NCBI GenBank assembly: GCA_902614395.1
Contig: CACMKW010000008.1
Span: 1 to 51,704 of the forward strand
Length of the DNA stretch: 51,704 nt
DNA from: an uncultured Alphaproteobacteria bacterium
GTDB lineage: Bacteria > Pseudomonadota > Alphaproteobacteria > HIMB59 > GCA-002718135
Reading direction: 5' to 3'
The position numbers and the translations under genes are program-made. The notes below the pieces were generated by a model, which saw only the letters and a list, made by a program, of their open reading frames with translations, did no database searches and was not told where the DNA came from. Below are positions 1-9,784 of the stretch, piece by piece; positions within the stretch are counted from its first letter, which is position 1, and each line of letters opens with the position of its first letter.

Positions 1-362
1 TAATTGTTATATCTTTTGATATATTTTCTTATGTTATAGGTAAAAACTTTGGAAAAAATAATTTTACTAAAATTAGTCCAAATAAAACTTATGAAGGTCT
101 TTTAGGCGGTATTCTAATTTCATTTTTCTTATCATTACTTTTTGCTTTTATTTCTGAGATAAATTTAAATATAGAATTAATATTTTATATATTATTAATT
201 ATATTATGCGCCTTTACAGGTGATATAATTGAATCATATTTTAAAAGAAAAAATGATCTTAAGAATTCAAGTGAATTTATTCCTGGTCATGGTGGAGTAT
301 TTGATAGATTTGATAGTTTTTTATTCTCAATTATAATTTATTCTATATCAATTATTAATTAA
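1..362 (+). CDS. cdsA: Phosphatidate cytidylyltransferase, C-terminal part (5' end outside window)
   Basis: The first open frame (codons from base 3) encodes the last 119 residues of a CDP-diacylglycerol synthase. This inner-membrane enzyme makes CDP-diacylglycerol from CTP and phosphatidic acid. Visible marks are SPNKTYEG near the left edge, two hydrophobic segments, GDIIESYFKRKND and the C-terminal PGHGGVFDRFD, which together match the family signature (S-x-x-K-R ... H-G-G-x-x-D-R-x-D). The TAA stop is two bases before the dxr ATG, so the two genes are probably co-transcribed, as in the usual alphaproteobacterial order uppS-cdsA-dxr. The true start lies upstream of the window. Confidence 0.93.
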   Translation, partial: IVISFDIFSYVIGKNFGKNNFTKISPNKTYEGLLGGILISFFLSLLFAFISEINLNIELIFYILLIILCAFTGDIIESYFKRKNDLKNSSEFIPGHGGVFDRFDSFLFSIIIYSISIIN

Positions 363-364
363 AT

Positions 365-1507
365 ATGAAAATTAATATTTATGGTAGTACAGGGGTCATA
401 GGTAAAAAAACTTTATCTCTTATTGATAAAAATTTTCCAGATTTAAATGTGGGTTTATTATGCGCTAAATCAAATATCAAATTACTAACTAAGCAAATAC
501 AAAAATATCAACCTAAATATGCATTTTTGTACGATCATGAAAAAATCACTAACTTAAATTATAAAATTGGTAAAACTAAGCTTCTAAATTTAAATGAATT
601 AAAAAGCTTTTTACTATCTAGTCAATCTAATTTAAGTTTATTAGCAATATCTGGATACAAATCATTATATTTTTTAGAAAATATAATTAAAAACACAGAT
701 AATCTAGGAATTGTTTCAAAGGAGGCTATTGTTTCTGGAGGGCATATTTTTAAAAAAAAAAATTATTTTAATAAAACTAATATATTTCCTATCGACTCTG
801 AACATTTTTCATTATTTGAATTATTTAATAAAATAAATACCAAAACAAAAACTAAAAAAATTATTTTAACTGCTTCTGGCGGTCCATTTTACAAAAAAAA
901 ATTTAATTTATTAAGAAATATAAAATTTGAACAAGCAATTAGACACCCTAAATGGAAAATGGGATATAAAAATAGTATTGACTCAGCAACACTTGTAAAC
1001 AAGTGCTTAGAATTAATAGAAGCTCATTATTTATTTGATATTCCTTTTAACAAAATGGACATACTTATTCACCCTGAAGCTTTAGTGCATTCTATTGTTG
1101 AATTTGATAACTACATCACACAATTTAATTTATTTCAAAATGACATGAGTATTCCAATTTTAAATTTTCTATGCAAATCAAAAAGTAAATATAAATTTAA
1201 TGATAATAATTATTCAATTAAAAGGTATTCAAATTTAAATTTTAATGAAGTTAAAAATGATATATTTCCTATCTATAAATTTTTTAACAAAATTAATAAA
1301 AAAAAACCAGAAAATTTGATAAAATTTAATATTGGTAATGAGTTTGCAGTCAATTTATATAAATACAATAAGATAAAATATACAGATATTTACAGAATAA
1401 TTAAAAAAGTGACATCTTTAAATTTGTATTCTTCACTAAACACTATTAAAGATGTTATTCAATATCATGAAGAAGTTGAAAAAAAACTATACAATTTTAA
1501 AATATAA
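365..1507 (+). CDS. dxr: 1-deoxy-D-xylulose 5-phosphate reductoisomerase
   Basis: Catalyses the NADPH-dependent committed step of the MEP isoprenoid pathway (DXP to MEP) in the cytosol; the fused ispDF at 29114-30253 acts later in the same pathway. The 380-residue protein has the family length. It shows the N-terminal NADPH loop GSTGVIG (residues 7-13), SKEAIVSGG (about 118-126), the metal-binding PIDSEHF (D144, E146), ASGGPF, HPKWKMG, the SATLVNKCLELIEAH helix and HPEALVHSIVEF. The ATG start follows the cdsA stop by two bases. The 3' end overlaps bamA by 41 bp. In most alphaproteobacteria rseP lies between dxr and bamA; here it does not. Confidence 0.96.
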   Translation: MKINIYGSTGVIGKKTLSLIDKNFPDLNVGLLCAKSNIKLLTKQIQKYQPKYAFLYDHEKITNLNYKIGKTKLLNLNELKSFLLSSQSNLSLLAISGYKSLYFLENIIKNTDNLGIVSKEAIVSGGHIFKKKNYFNKTNIFPIDSEHFSLFELFNKINTKTKTKKIILTASGGPFYKKKFNLLRNIKFEQAIRHPKWKMGYKNSIDSATLVNKCLELIEAHYLFDIPFNKMDILIHPEALVHSIVEFDNYITQFNLFQNDMSIPILNFLCKSKSKYKFNDNNYSIKRYSNLNFNEVKNDIFPIYKFFNKINKKKPENLIKFNIGNEFAVNLYKYNKIKYTDIYRIIKKVTSLNLYSSLNTIKDVIQYHEEVEKKLYNFKI

Positions 1508-3740
1508 ATTAATTCTCTTTTTTGTTCTTTCATCTTTAACAAAACCACTATTTTCTAATGAAATTTTATTCGATATACAGGGTAATAATTTCACAGATAC
1601 CAGTGCAATTCTATCAATTTTAAACGAAATACCAGATACTTCAAATAAAGAAGCTACAAATGATATAATTAGAGTTTTAAATGAATCAGATCTTTTCTCA
1701 GATGTGCAAGTAAAACTGTTAGAAAATAAATATTTAATTATTGTTAAAGAGTATCCTAACATTGACAAATTATATTTTAAAAATAACGAAAGATTAAAAG
1801 ATGAAGATTTAGACCTTATTGCCTCTCAAATTAATTTTACAAAATTTAATAAATCTTCCATAAATTTATTTATAAAAGAATTAAAAAATACATATGAGAC
1901 ATTTGGATATAATAATGTACAGATTGAATATTCAGAAATAAAATATCCTCAGACTAATACTGTTGATTTAAATTTTGAAATAAATGAGGGTAAAATTACA
2001 AAGATTAATAAAATAATTATAAATAGTAATAATCTTATTTTAGATGAGGATATTAGATCAATAATTAAATCAAAAACAAAAAAAATTACAAATATTTTTG
2101 CAAATAATAATTATAAACCTAACGTCGTTGAAAGAGACAAATATTCAATAATTAATTATTTTAAAGGATATGGTTATCTTGATGTTCAAGTCGAAACTAA
2201 AATTGAATATTTGGAGACTAATAAAGTTAATATTTATTTTTATATTGAAGAGGGTGAAGAGTATTCTTTCTCTTTAATAAATATTAATGATAACAAGAAT
2301 ATCTTAGATGACAAAACTTTAAATCTAGTAAATGAAAAAATAAAATTATTTTTAAATAATGAAGAAACATTTTCAATAAAAAAAGTTAATAATCTTGAAA
2401 AAAATATTTCATCTATTGTTTTAGATAGTGGAATTGATTATTTTGAAATTCAAACATATGAAAAAAAAGAAAATAATAACAAAGTTAATGTTTTATTTCA
2501 AATTTTACCAATTATACCAATATATACCAATCAAATTAATATTGTAGGCAATTCAAGAACTTTTGATCATGTAATTAGAAGAGAATTAGAAATTGTTGAG
2601 GGTGATGCAATATATGATAGTCAAATTGAAATTATCAGAGATAAATTAATTTCATTGAATTTATTTAAATCTGTAAATCTAATAAAAGAAGAAATTGATG
2701 ATAATAAAATTAATCTTATTATAGAGGTAGAAGAAAAGCAAACAGGTACATTTAATGCTGGCGTATCGGTTGGTACTCTTGACGGGTTTGCTATCGTTAC
2801 TGGATTGAGAGAGAGAAATTTTTATGGAACTGGAAGGTCTTTAGATATTTTAGTAAATACCTCTGATGGTAAAAATCAATTTAAATTAATCACTACTGAT
2901 AGATTATCATATGAAAATGATGCTGACATTAGCTATAGTGTTAATTATAAACAAGAAGATTTTTCTAAAGCCAGTTCATATAAGTTAGACACCTTATCTT
3001 CAGGAATTGGAATTGGATATGAATTAAGTGAAAATTTCTATCATAATATTGATTTTGAATATGCTTTAAAGGATTATAAAATTACAAATTCATCTACAGT
3101 TTCAAATACAATTTTAAATTCCTCTGGTTCAAATGTCAGCTTTTTGCTAAAAAATAATCTAAAATATTCCACATTAAACAGAGGATTCCTTCCAAAAACT
3201 GGTAATTATATTAATTTTAATAATATAATTGAAACACCAACAAGCTCTAATAATGGGTATATAAAAAATCTAGTCACTTTAAAAAAATACATTAGTCGTA
3301 ATAATAGTATTTATGGAATTCATGGTAAAATTGGTAATATATTTTCACTAAATAATAATGATATTTTAACTGATAATAAATTTTCACTTGGAGGACGATC
3401 ACTTAGGGGATTCGATGTTTATGGAGCAGGACCACGTGACTCAAGAACATCTTATATTGGGGGTAATAATCTTGCTGTTTTAAAATTAGATTATTCGTAT
3501 GAAATTACTCGCCAATCTGATTTTCCTTTTCTTCTAAATATTTTTAATGATTATGGATTAATTTGGGAAAATAAAACTACCCCCATTCAAAGTGATAACA
3601 ATATAAGATCGTCCGTAGGATTTGGAATAAGATACTATTCACCAGTAGGCCCAATAGGATTTACTTGGGGTTTCCCAATAATGGATGAGGAATATGATAT
3701 TAAAAGAATGTTCTTATTTTCTATAGGAAATTTAGATTGA
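1467..3740 (+). CDS. bamA: Outer membrane protein assembly factor BamA
   Basis: Omp85-family core of the BAM complex, which inserts beta-barrel proteins into the outer membrane. The 757-residue product has a signal peptide (basic start MKKLKKN, hydrophobic core ILFFVLSSL, likely cleavage after about residue 30). About 390 residues of repeated POTRA-type units follow (for example KINKIIINSNN and YTNQINIVGNSRTFDHVIRRELEI). The C-terminal 16-strand barrel carries FSLGGRSLRGFDVYGAGPRD and GFGIRYYSPVGPIGFTWGFP. An ATG at 1452 is also open, but the one at 1467 begins directly with the signal peptide and is preferred. The gene overlaps dxr, and its TGA overlaps the TTG of the next gene. The chain ends in FSIGNLD, so the usual terminal aromatic is missing. 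Confidence 0.95.
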   Translation: MKKLKKNYTILKYKLILFFVLSSLTKPLFSNEILFDIQGNNFTDTSAILSILNEIPDTSNKEATNDIIRVLNESDLFSDVQVKLLENKYLIIVKEYPNIDKLYFKNNERLKDEDLDLIASQINFTKFNKSSINLFIKELKNTYETFGYNNVQIEYSEIKYPQTNTVDLNFEINEGKITKINKIIINSNNLILDEDIRSIIKSKTKKITNIFANNNYKPNVVERDKYSIINYFKGYGYLDVQVETKIEYLETNKVNIYFYIEEGEEYSFSLININDNKNILDDKTLNLVNEKIKLFLNNEETFSIKKVNNLEKNISSIVLDSGIDYFEIQTYEKKENNNKVNVLFQILPIIPIYTNQINIVGNSRTFDHVIRRELEIVEGDAIYDSQIEIIRDKLISLNLFKSVNLIKEEIDDNKINLIIEVEEKQTGTFNAGVSVGTLDGFAIVTGLRERNFYGTGRSLDILVNTSDGKNQFKLITTDRLSYENDADISYSVNYKQEDFSKASSYKLDTLSSGIGIGYELSENFYHNIDFEYALKDYKITNSSTVSNTILNSSGSNVSFLLKNNLKYSTLNRGFLPKTGNYINFNNIIETPTSSNNGYIKNLVTLKKYISRNNSIYGIHGKIGNIFSLNNNDILTDNKFSLGGRSLRGFDVYGAGPRDSRTSYIGGNNLAVLKLDYSYEITRQSDFPFLLNIFNDYGLIWENKTTPIQSDNNIRSSVGFGIRYYSPVGPIGFTWGFPIMDEEYDIKRMFLFSIGNLD

Positions 3741-4270
3741 AGTTAGTTTATATTATAATTTTTCTTTTTATAAATACTTTTTCATTTAATACTTTTTCAC
3801 AAACTATCGCTGTTGTAAATATTCAATCTTTGATTGATAATAATAAAATTTACCAAAAAACTTTAAAGGATATCGAAATAAATCAGGAAAAATTTGTAAA
3901 TGATTTTAATAGAATGGAAAATGAATTAACAATAAATCTTAATGAAATTGAAGAATCTAAATTAATTTTAAGTAAAGAAGAAATTAATATTAAAATTGAA
4001 AATTACAATAATCAATTATCTCAATTTAATTTTTTAATTGAAAAATTTAATTTCCATTATGAAAATGAAATTATTCAAATTAGGGAAACAATTTTTAAAG
4101 AAATCTTAAAGTTACTAGAAAAATATGCTCTTGAAAAAAGTATTGATTTAATATTAGATTCAACTACTTATTTGATAGCATCTAATTCATTAGATATAAC
4201 TATCGATATAAATAGTGAATTAGAAAAAATAAATTTAAATTTGGAATATAAAAATTTTGAAAAAAATTAA
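3737..4270 (+). CDS. skp: Skp/OmpH-family periplasmic chaperone
   Basis: This 177-residue protein has a signal peptide (KLVYIIIFLFINTFSF, likely cut before QTIAVV). The OmpH opening IAVVNIQSLIDNNKIYQ is followed by a long charged helical region (about 35-130) able to form the coiled-coil arms of Skp, and a final short hydrophobic/acidic part. Skp holds unfolded outer-membrane proteins in the periplasm on the way to BamA, which fits its place between bamA and lpxD. The start codon is TTG, sharing TTGA with the bamA stop, which implies translational coupling. Sequence conservation in this family is low, so the call rests on the signal peptide, the motif at the mature N-terminus, helical character and position. 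Confidence 0.85.
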   Translation: MKLVYIIIFLFINTFSFNTFSQTIAVVNIQSLIDNNKIYQKTLKDIEINQEKFVNDFNRMENELTINLNEIEESKLILSKEEINIKIENYNNQLSQFNFLIEKFNFHYENEIIQIRETIFKEILKLLEKYALEKSIDLILDSTTYLIASNSLDITIDINSELEKINLNLEYKNFEKN

Positions 4271-5243
4271 ATATATAGAAATCAAAGAAATACTAGAAAA
4301 AAATTCTTTAGAAGTCAAATCAACAATTTCTGATGAACAAATATTTTTAAGTTTAAAGACTATTTCAAATGCATCTGAAAACGATTTATCCTTTTTTTCA
4401 AATATTAGATATCTTAACGATTTAAAAAAAATAAAAGCGAAAGCATGTTTAATTGATGAAAAGTTTACCAAGTATCTTCCTGATAATTGTTATCCAATTA
4501 TAGTTAAGGATCCATATTTAGCTCTCGCTTTTGTAAGTAATTTGTTTAATGATGAAGTTATTAATTCAAATGGAATAATTTCAAAAAATACATCCATAGA
4601 TTTAAAAAGCAAAATTGAAAAAAATGTTCAAATAAATCCATTTACTACAATTTATCATAATACTGAAATTAAAGAAGACACTTATATTGGTTCAAATACA
4701 AGCATTGGCCCAAATGTTATTATTAATAAAAATGTCATAATTCATGATAACGTTTCTATTTCAAATGCAATAATAATGGAAAATTGCATAATTAAACCAG
4801 GTGCTAGAATTGGTGGTACTGGTTTTGGGTTTGAAATGAAAACTAAACAGAATATTAATCATAGTGGTAATGTTTTAATTGGAAAAAATTCTTCTATTGG
4901 ATCTAATACGTCTATCGATAGAGCAGTTTTTGATTCAACCTCTATAGGTGAATTTTCTAACATAGATAATTTAGTCCAAATAGCTCATAATGTTAATATT
5001 GGAGATTTTGCAGTAATTGCTGCTCAAGTTGGTATTGCTGGTAGTACAAAAATTGGTAATTATGTTAAAATTGGTGGACAAGCAGGAATTTCAGGTCATT
5101 TAATAATAGGTGATAATGTTACAATTGCTGGTAAAAGTGGAGTAACAAAAAACATAGCTGATAATTCGATAATTGCTGGCTTTCCGGCAAAAGATATTAA
5201 GTTATGGAAGAAAGAAATAATAAGAAATAGTTTAAGCAAATGA
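4257..5243 (+). CDS. lpxD: UDP-3-O-acylglucosamine N-acyltransferase LpxD
   Basis: Third step of lipid A synthesis: transfers a 3-hydroxyacyl chain from ACP to the 2-amino group of UDP-3-O-acylglucosamine. The 328 residues begin with a uridine-binding domain (about 1-100). A left-handed beta-helix of hexapeptide repeats (I-G-x-x-x-x, about 105-300) and a short C-terminal helix follow. The catalytic histidine is in QIAHNVNIGD (H244), followed by the typical VIAAQVGIAGS. The start is TTG at 4257, overlapping the skp end by 14 bp; no ATG lies nearby in frame that would preserve the domain. The stop overlaps the fabZ start (ATGA), so the genes are probably coupled. Confidence 0.95.
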   Translation: MKKIKYIEIKEILEKNSLEVKSTISDEQIFLSLKTISNASENDLSFFSNIRYLNDLKKIKAKACLIDEKFTKYLPDNCYPIIVKDPYLALAFVSNLFNDEVINSNGIISKNTSIDLKSKIEKNVQINPFTTIYHNTEIKEDTYIGSNTSIGPNVIINKNVIIHDNVSISNAIIMENCIIKPGARIGGTGFGFEMKTKQNINHSGNVLIGKNSSIGSNTSIDRAVFDSTSIGEFSNIDNLVQIAHNVNIGDFAVIAAQVGIAGSTKIGNYVKIGGQAGISGHLIIGDNVTIAGKSGVTKNIADNSIIAGFPAKDIKLWKKEIIRNSLSK

Positions 5244-5674
5244 AATTAAATACAGAAGAAATTAAAATCCTTATTCCACATAGAGATCCGTTTTTATTTG
5301 TTGATACTTGTGAGATAATTACACCTGGTGAGCATGGTAAATCTGAAAAATTATTTACTGCAAATGAATATTTTTTTAGGGGACATTTTCCTGATAACCC
5401 AATTGTTCCTGGAGTAATTATTGTTGAAGCGATGGCTCAAACAGCTGGCATTGTTGTTTCATATAAACTTAAAGAATTTAAAGAAAAGTCAGTTTTATTC
5501 ATGAGTGTAAATAAAGCTAAATTTAGAAAACCTATATTTCCAAATGAAAAAGTATCATTTGAAGTAAATTTTGTTAATAGTGTTAGAGATGTCTATAAAT
5601 TTGAAGGTAATTGCTACAAAGAAGATCTAAAAGTTTGTGAGGCAGAGTTTTCAGCAATGATAACTTATAAGTAA
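5240..5674 (+). CDS. fabZ: 3-hydroxyacyl-ACP dehydratase FabZ
   Basis: Hot-dog-fold dehydratase of the fatty acid elongation cycle, acting on 3-hydroxyacyl-ACP. It competes with LpxA and LpxD for the same 3-hydroxyacyl-ACP pool, and the genes are classically linked. The 144-residue protein has LIPHRDPFLFVD at the N-terminus and the active-site run RGHFPDNPIVPG...VEAMAQTAG with catalytic H49 and E63. ATG overlaps the lpxD TGA (ATGA). After its stop comes a 60-bp gap before lpxA (5675-5734), the largest gap of this operon. I see no convincing promoter in it. Confidence 0.96.
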   Translation: MKLNTEEIKILIPHRDPFLFVDTCEIITPGEHGKSEKLFTANEYFFRGHFPDNPIVPGVIIVEAMAQTAGIVVSYKLKEFKEKSVLFMSVNKAKFRKPIFPNEKVSFEVNFVNSVRDVYKFEGNCYKEDLKVCEAEFSAMITYK

Positions 5675-5734
5675 TAATCAGAAATATATTATTTATTTTA
5701 AGTTACATTTTCATAATTTAATAGAGTTATACAT

Positions 5735-6520
5735 ATGATCCATCCTTCAGCTGTTGTTTCAAAAAATGCAGAAATTGACAAAACAACAAATATTGGACCA
5801 TTTTGTATTATTGGAGATGGTGTTAAAATTGGAAAAAACAATAATCTAATTTCTCACGTATCTATAATTGGTGACACAATTATTGAAAATAATAATACGT
5901 TTTATCCATTTTGTTCAATTGGCTCAGAACCTCAAGACTTAAAATATAATAAAGAAAAATCCTATCTTAAAATTGGCAGTAATAATAAATTTAGAGAAAA
6001 TGTTACCGTAAATCCAGGTACGTCTGGTGGAGGCTTAAATACAATTATAGCTGATAATTGTTTATTTATGGTAGGCTCACATATAGCTCATGATTGTATT
6101 ATTAAATCAAATGTTATTTTAGCCAATAATGCTACTCTTGCAGGACATGTAGAAATTAATAATAATGCAATTTTAGGAGGTAATTCAGCAATTCATCAAT
6201 TTGTTAGAATAGGAAAATACGCAATGATTGGTGGTATGAGTGGTGTTGAAAAAGATATCATTCCATATAGTTTGTATACAGGAATAAGAGAAAATTTGAA
6301 AAGTTTAAACCTCATTGGTTTAAAAAGAAAAGGCTTAACATCTAATGCAATCAATGAAATTAAAAATCTCATAAATATAATTTTTGATAAAAATGATACA
6401 ATTGAAAATAATATTAAAAATAATTCTGTAGAAAGCTCTGAAATTTTAGAAATTAAGGAAGTAATTGAATTTCTTAAATCAAATTCAAAAAGAGGTATTA
6501 CCACTTTTGAAAATGACTAA
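5735..6520 (+). CDS. lpxA: Acyl-ACP--UDP-N-acetylglucosamine O-acyltransferase LpxA
   Basis: First enzyme of lipid A synthesis; attaches the 3-O acyl chain to UDP-GlcNAc. The 261-residue length is typical. It starts with IHPSAVVSKNAEID and runs as hexapeptide repeats forming a left-handed beta-helix to about residue 190, followed by a helical C-terminal domain. The active site HIAHDCIIKSNVILANNATLAGHV is present (H119 matches the catalytic H125 of E. coli), as is GGNSAIHQFVRIGKYAMIGGMSG. The gene overlaps lpxI by 8 bp. Confidence 0.96.
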   Translation: MIHPSAVVSKNAEIDKTTNIGPFCIIGDGVKIGKNNNLISHVSIIGDTIIENNNTFYPFCSIGSEPQDLKYNKEKSYLKIGSNNKFRENVTVNPGTSGGGLNTIIADNCLFMVGSHIAHDCIIKSNVILANNATLAGHVEINNNAILGGNSAIHQFVRIGKYAMIGGMSGVEKDIIPYSLYTGIRENLKSLNLIGLKRKGLTSNAINEIKNLINIIFDKNDTIENNIKNNSVESSEILEIKEVIEFLKSNSKRGITTFEND

Positions 6521-7325
6521 AATAGGAATAATTGCTGGGGATGGTAAATTGCCTTTATATATTGGTAAATCATTATTAAGTAAAAATTACGATGTTACTT
6601 TTTTATCTTTAAATAGTAAAAATAATAAATTTTTTAAAAACCATCATGTTGTAGATTTAGATATCTTATCAGTAAAAAAAATATTTAAAGTTTTAGATTC
6701 AAATAATATAAAACATATAATATTTGCAGGAAGCATAAAAAGACCTGGTATTAAAGATTTAGGTTTTGATTTGCAGACATTATTACTTGCCAAAAGTCTT
6801 TTATTAGAAAAAAAAGGTGACAATAATCTTTTAATGAGCTTGAAAAAATACTTTGAAACTAAAGGATATATTTTTTTTAATTGGACTAAATATTGTAAAG
6901 AATTATTCTCATTTGAAATAAATTTGACAAAAATCAAGCCTTCTAAAAGTGCAATTCTAAATTTAAAAAAAGCAAAATCAATATATCAAATTTATAAGAA
7001 ATTAGATGTTGGTCAGGCTATGATAATTCAAAATCAATTAGTTTTAGGATTAGAAGCTATAGAAGGAACAGATGAATTGTTAAAAAGATGTAAAGAATAT
7101 AAAAGAAAAGATGATAATGGTGTACTGTTTAAATTTTCAAAACAAAATCAAAGTAATCTAATTGATATCCCTTTAATAGGCTTAGATACAATAAAAAATT
7201 TAAAAAAATATAATTATGAAGGTGTTTTTTTGCAAAAAAATAAATGTTTAATTTTAGATAAGAAAAAAATTATTGATTATGCTAGTCAAAATAATTTATT
7301 TATCTCATCAGTTGATCTAAATTGA
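6513..7325 (+). CDS. lpxI: UDP-2,3-diacylglucosamine diphosphatase LpxI
   Basis: LpxI (formerly DUF1009) hydrolyses UDP-2,3-diacylglucosamine to lipid X plus UMP. It replaces LpxH in alphaproteobacteria, and its position between lpxA and lpxB supports this role. The N-terminus is IGIIAGDGKLPLYIGKSL. Further marks are IIFAGSIKRPGIKDL and the C-terminal catalytic-domain run DVGQAMIIQNQLVLGLEAIEG. The frame is open from 6465, but the ATG at 6513 places MTKIGIIAGDGKLP at the N-terminus as in homologues, giving 270 residues and an 8-bp overlap with lpxA. The stop is shared with the next start (TTGA). Confidence 0.93.
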   Translation: MTKIGIIAGDGKLPLYIGKSLLSKNYDVTFLSLNSKNNKFFKNHHVVDLDILSVKKIFKVLDSNNIKHIIFAGSIKRPGIKDLGFDLQTLLLAKSLLLEKKGDNNLLMSLKKYFETKGYIFFNWTKYCKELFSFEINLTKIKPSKSAILNLKKAKSIYQIYKKLDVGQAMIIQNQLVLGLEAIEGTDELLKRCKEYKRKDDNGVLFKFSKQNQSNLIDIPLIGLDTIKNLKKYNYEGVFLQKNKCLILDKKKIIDYASQNNLFISSVDLN

Positions 7326-8449
7326 AAAAAATAAAAATTTTTGTTTGTTGTACGGAACAATCTGGTGAAAATATTTCCTCAAATATTTTATCAAGAATGA
7401 ATATAGATAAATACCAATTTGATGGAGTTTGTGGCAAACAATCCGAAAAATATATTTCTAATAAAATTTATGATTTATCAGAATTTAAATCTATAGGACT
7501 TTTTGAAATAATACTTTCAATTTCAAAATATTTAAAAATGATAAGAAGATTAAAAAACTATATTATTAAAAATGACTATGATTTAGTTTTAACTATAGAC
7601 TCACCAGATTTTAATTATAATCTTGTAAACCAATTAAGAAAATCAAATTATAAGAATAAAATAATACACGTAGTTGCCCCAACTGTTTGGGCTTGGCGAT
7701 CATATAGAGCAAGAAAATTTGCAAATATTTTTGATGAAATTTTTCTATTGTTTAATTTTGAAAAAAAATATTTCAATTTTGATAATCTAAAAAAAACTTT
7801 TATTGGGCATCCAATTTTTCATATAAAAAAAAGAGAGAATAAAGGAAAATATAAGTACCTTTCTTTTTTACCTGGTAGTAGACAAAATGAAGTATTAAAA
7901 CTGATAAAATATTTTAGTTATATTGAAAAACATATATCTAAGAATAATCTAAATTATAAAATATTTATTCCCACTTTGCCTCACCTTGTTTCTTTAATTA
8001 AAAAAAATACTAAGCAATGGAAAACTGAGACTATAATCTCAACTGATATGAGTAAATTTGATGAATATTATGAAGATGTTTACATAAGTATAACTTGTTC
8101 TGGTACTGCCTCTTTAGAAATTGCCAAAAGGAATATTCCTCAAATAGTAATCTATAAACTTAATTATTTCACAGAAATTTTAATCAAACCTTTTGTAAGA
8201 GTGAAATATGCAAATCTTATAAATATTATAAGTAACCAAATGATTATTCCAGAAGTTGTTAACTCAAATTTAAATGAAAAAAAATTATTAAATATTTTTC
8301 TAAATTTATTAAATGATAGAAAAAAACAAGAAACTCAAATTGATTCAATTAATATGTATCTTAAAGAAATTGTTAATGATTTTAGCCCTTATGATGTGAG
8401 TGTTAATCGAATAAATAAGTTAATTAATCCTTCTTCCAAAGCCAATTAA
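7322..8449 (+). CDS. lpxB: Lipid-A-disaccharide synthase LpxB
   Basis: GT19 glycosyltransferase that joins lipid X and UDP-2,3-diacylglucosamine at the inner membrane surface. The 375-residue protein has [12 protein letters not shown] at the N-terminus (usual GExSGD position), [37 protein letters not shown] and the nucleotide-binding [21 protein letters not shown]. The start codon is TTG, overlapping the lpxI TGA. The 3' end overlaps the convergent gltA by 26 bp, so this operon has no space for an intrinsic terminator. Confidence 0.94.
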   Translation: MKKIKIFVCCTEQSGENISSNILSRMNIDKYQFDGVCGKQSEKYISNKIYDLSEFKSIGLFEIILSISKYLKMIRRLKNYIIKNDYDLVLTIDSPDFNYNLVNQLRKSNYKNKIIHVVAPTVWAWRSYRARKFANIFDEIFLLFNFEKKYFNFDNLKKTFIGHPIFHIKKRENKGKYKYLSFLPGSRQNEVLKLIKYFSYIEKHISKNNLNYKIFIPTLPHLVSLIKKNTKQWKTETIISTDMSKFDEYYEDVYISITCSGTASLEIAKRNIPQIVIYKLNYFTEILIKPFVRVKYANLINIISNQMIIPEVVNSNLNEKKLLNIFLNLLNDRKKQETQIDSINMYLKEIVNDFSPYDVSVNRINKLINPSSKAN

Positions 8450-9782
8450 AAATTGATTTTTTTTCTCTAGAAGATTCAACTTGATAAGGTCTAGCTTTAT
8501 AACCGGTGTATAATTGACGAGGTCTGCCAATTTTATTAATAGGATCTTCTATCATTTCTTTCCATTGTGATATCCATCCTACAGTTCTTCCTATTGCAAA
8601 TAGTACGGTAAACATGCTTGTAGGGAAACCTAATGCTTTTAGAATTATGCCTGAATAGAAATCTACATTTGGGAATAACTTTTTACTAATAAAATATTCA
8701 TCTTTCAGTGCTATTTTTTCTAATTCTATTGCAATTTTAAGCAATGGATCATCTTGCATATTTAACTCTTCTAAAACCTCATGCGCACTTTCTTTCATCA
8801 CAGTAGCTCTTGGATCATAGTTTTTATACACTCTATGCCCAAAACCCATTAATCTAAAAGAGTCATTTTTATCTTTAGCTTTATCTATAAATTTTTGTAT
8901 ATTTGATACATCACCAATCTCTTCTAACATTTTAATTACTGCTTCATTAGCTCCACCATGAGCTGGTCCCCATAATGATGCAATACCAGCAGCAATACAT
9001 GCAAAAGGATTAGCACCTGAGGAACCTGCCAACCTTACTGTTGAAGTAGATGCATTTTGTTCATGATCAGCATGTAATGTAAAAAATCTATCCATTGCTC
9101 TAACAATTTTTGGACTCACCTTGTAATCTTCTGATGGTACAGAAAATGTCATGTATAAAAAATTTTCTGCATAAGAAAGATCATTTCTTGGGTAAACAAA
9201 TGGTTGACCTATGGAATATTTATAAGCCATTGCACCTATTGTGGGAATTTTTGCTATTAATCTATGACATGCAATCATTCTTTGATTAATGTCTGAAAAA
9301 TCAGTACTGTCATGATAAAAGGCAGAAAGAGCACCAACAACACCTACCATAATTGCCATAGGGTGCGCATCTCTTCGAAAACCCCTGTATAAATTTACTA
9401 GTTGCTCATGCAACATTGTATGATTGGTTATTACATCTTTAAATTTCTGCTTGTCTTCAGGGGACGGTAATTCACCGTGCAGTAAAAGATAACAAACTTC
9501 AAGAAATTCACTTTTTGAGGCTAAGTCATGAATATCATATCCTCTATGACGTAAAATTCCTTTTTCACCATCTATGTAAGTTATTCCTGATTCACAAGAA
9601 GCGGTAGAAGTAAAACCTGGATCAAAAGTAAATAAACCTGTTTCCTGATAAAGTTTACGAATATCCAAAACATTCGGACCATCTTTACTTTCAATAAGTG
9701 GAATTTGATACGATTTACCACTCTCATTGTTGAATAGAGTAAACTGTTTATCGTTAACTTTTTTATCTTCGTAATCAGCCAT
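8424..9782 (-). CDS. gltA: Citrate synthase (type II)
   Basis: Condenses oxaloacetate and acetyl-CoA, the entry step of the TCA cycle. The product has 452 residues, including an N-terminal beta-domain (about 1-60) as in type II enzymes. Catalytic segments are visible: [33 protein letters not shown] and the aspartate in [25 protein letters not shown] near the C-terminus is also typical. A short basic/aromatic tail [10 protein letters not shown] ends the protein. It lies 2 bp downstream of gltX, probably in the same transcript, and its 3' end overlaps lpxB on the other strand. Confidence 0.97.
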   Translation of the reverse strand: MADYEDKKVNDKQFTLFNNESGKSYQIPLIESKDGPNVLDIRKLYQETGLFTFDPGFTSTASCESGITYIDGEKGILRHRGYDIHDLASKSEFLEVCYLLLHGELPSPEDKQKFKDVITNHTMLHEQLVNLYRGFRRDAHPMAIMVGVVGALSAFYHDSTDFSDINQRMIACHRLIAKIPTIGAMAYKYSIGQPFVYPRNDLSYAENFLYMTFSVPSEDYKVSPKIVRAMDRFFTLHADHEQNASTSTVRLAGSSGANPFACIAAGIASLWGPAHGGANEAVIKMLEEIGDVSNIQKFIDKAKDKNDSFRLMGFGHRVYKNYDPRATVMKESAHEVLEELNMQDDPLLKIAIELEKIALKDEYFISKKLFPNVDFYSGIILKALGFPTSMFTVLFAIGRTVGWISQWKEMIEDPINKIGRPRQLYTGYKARPYQVESSREKKSIFNWLWKKD

Positions 9783-9784
9783 AT

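Noticed and set aside
1452..1466. Longer BamA start at 1452
   Set aside because: It would put five extra residues before a normal basic signal-peptide start (MKKLKKN); the ATG at 1467 fits better.
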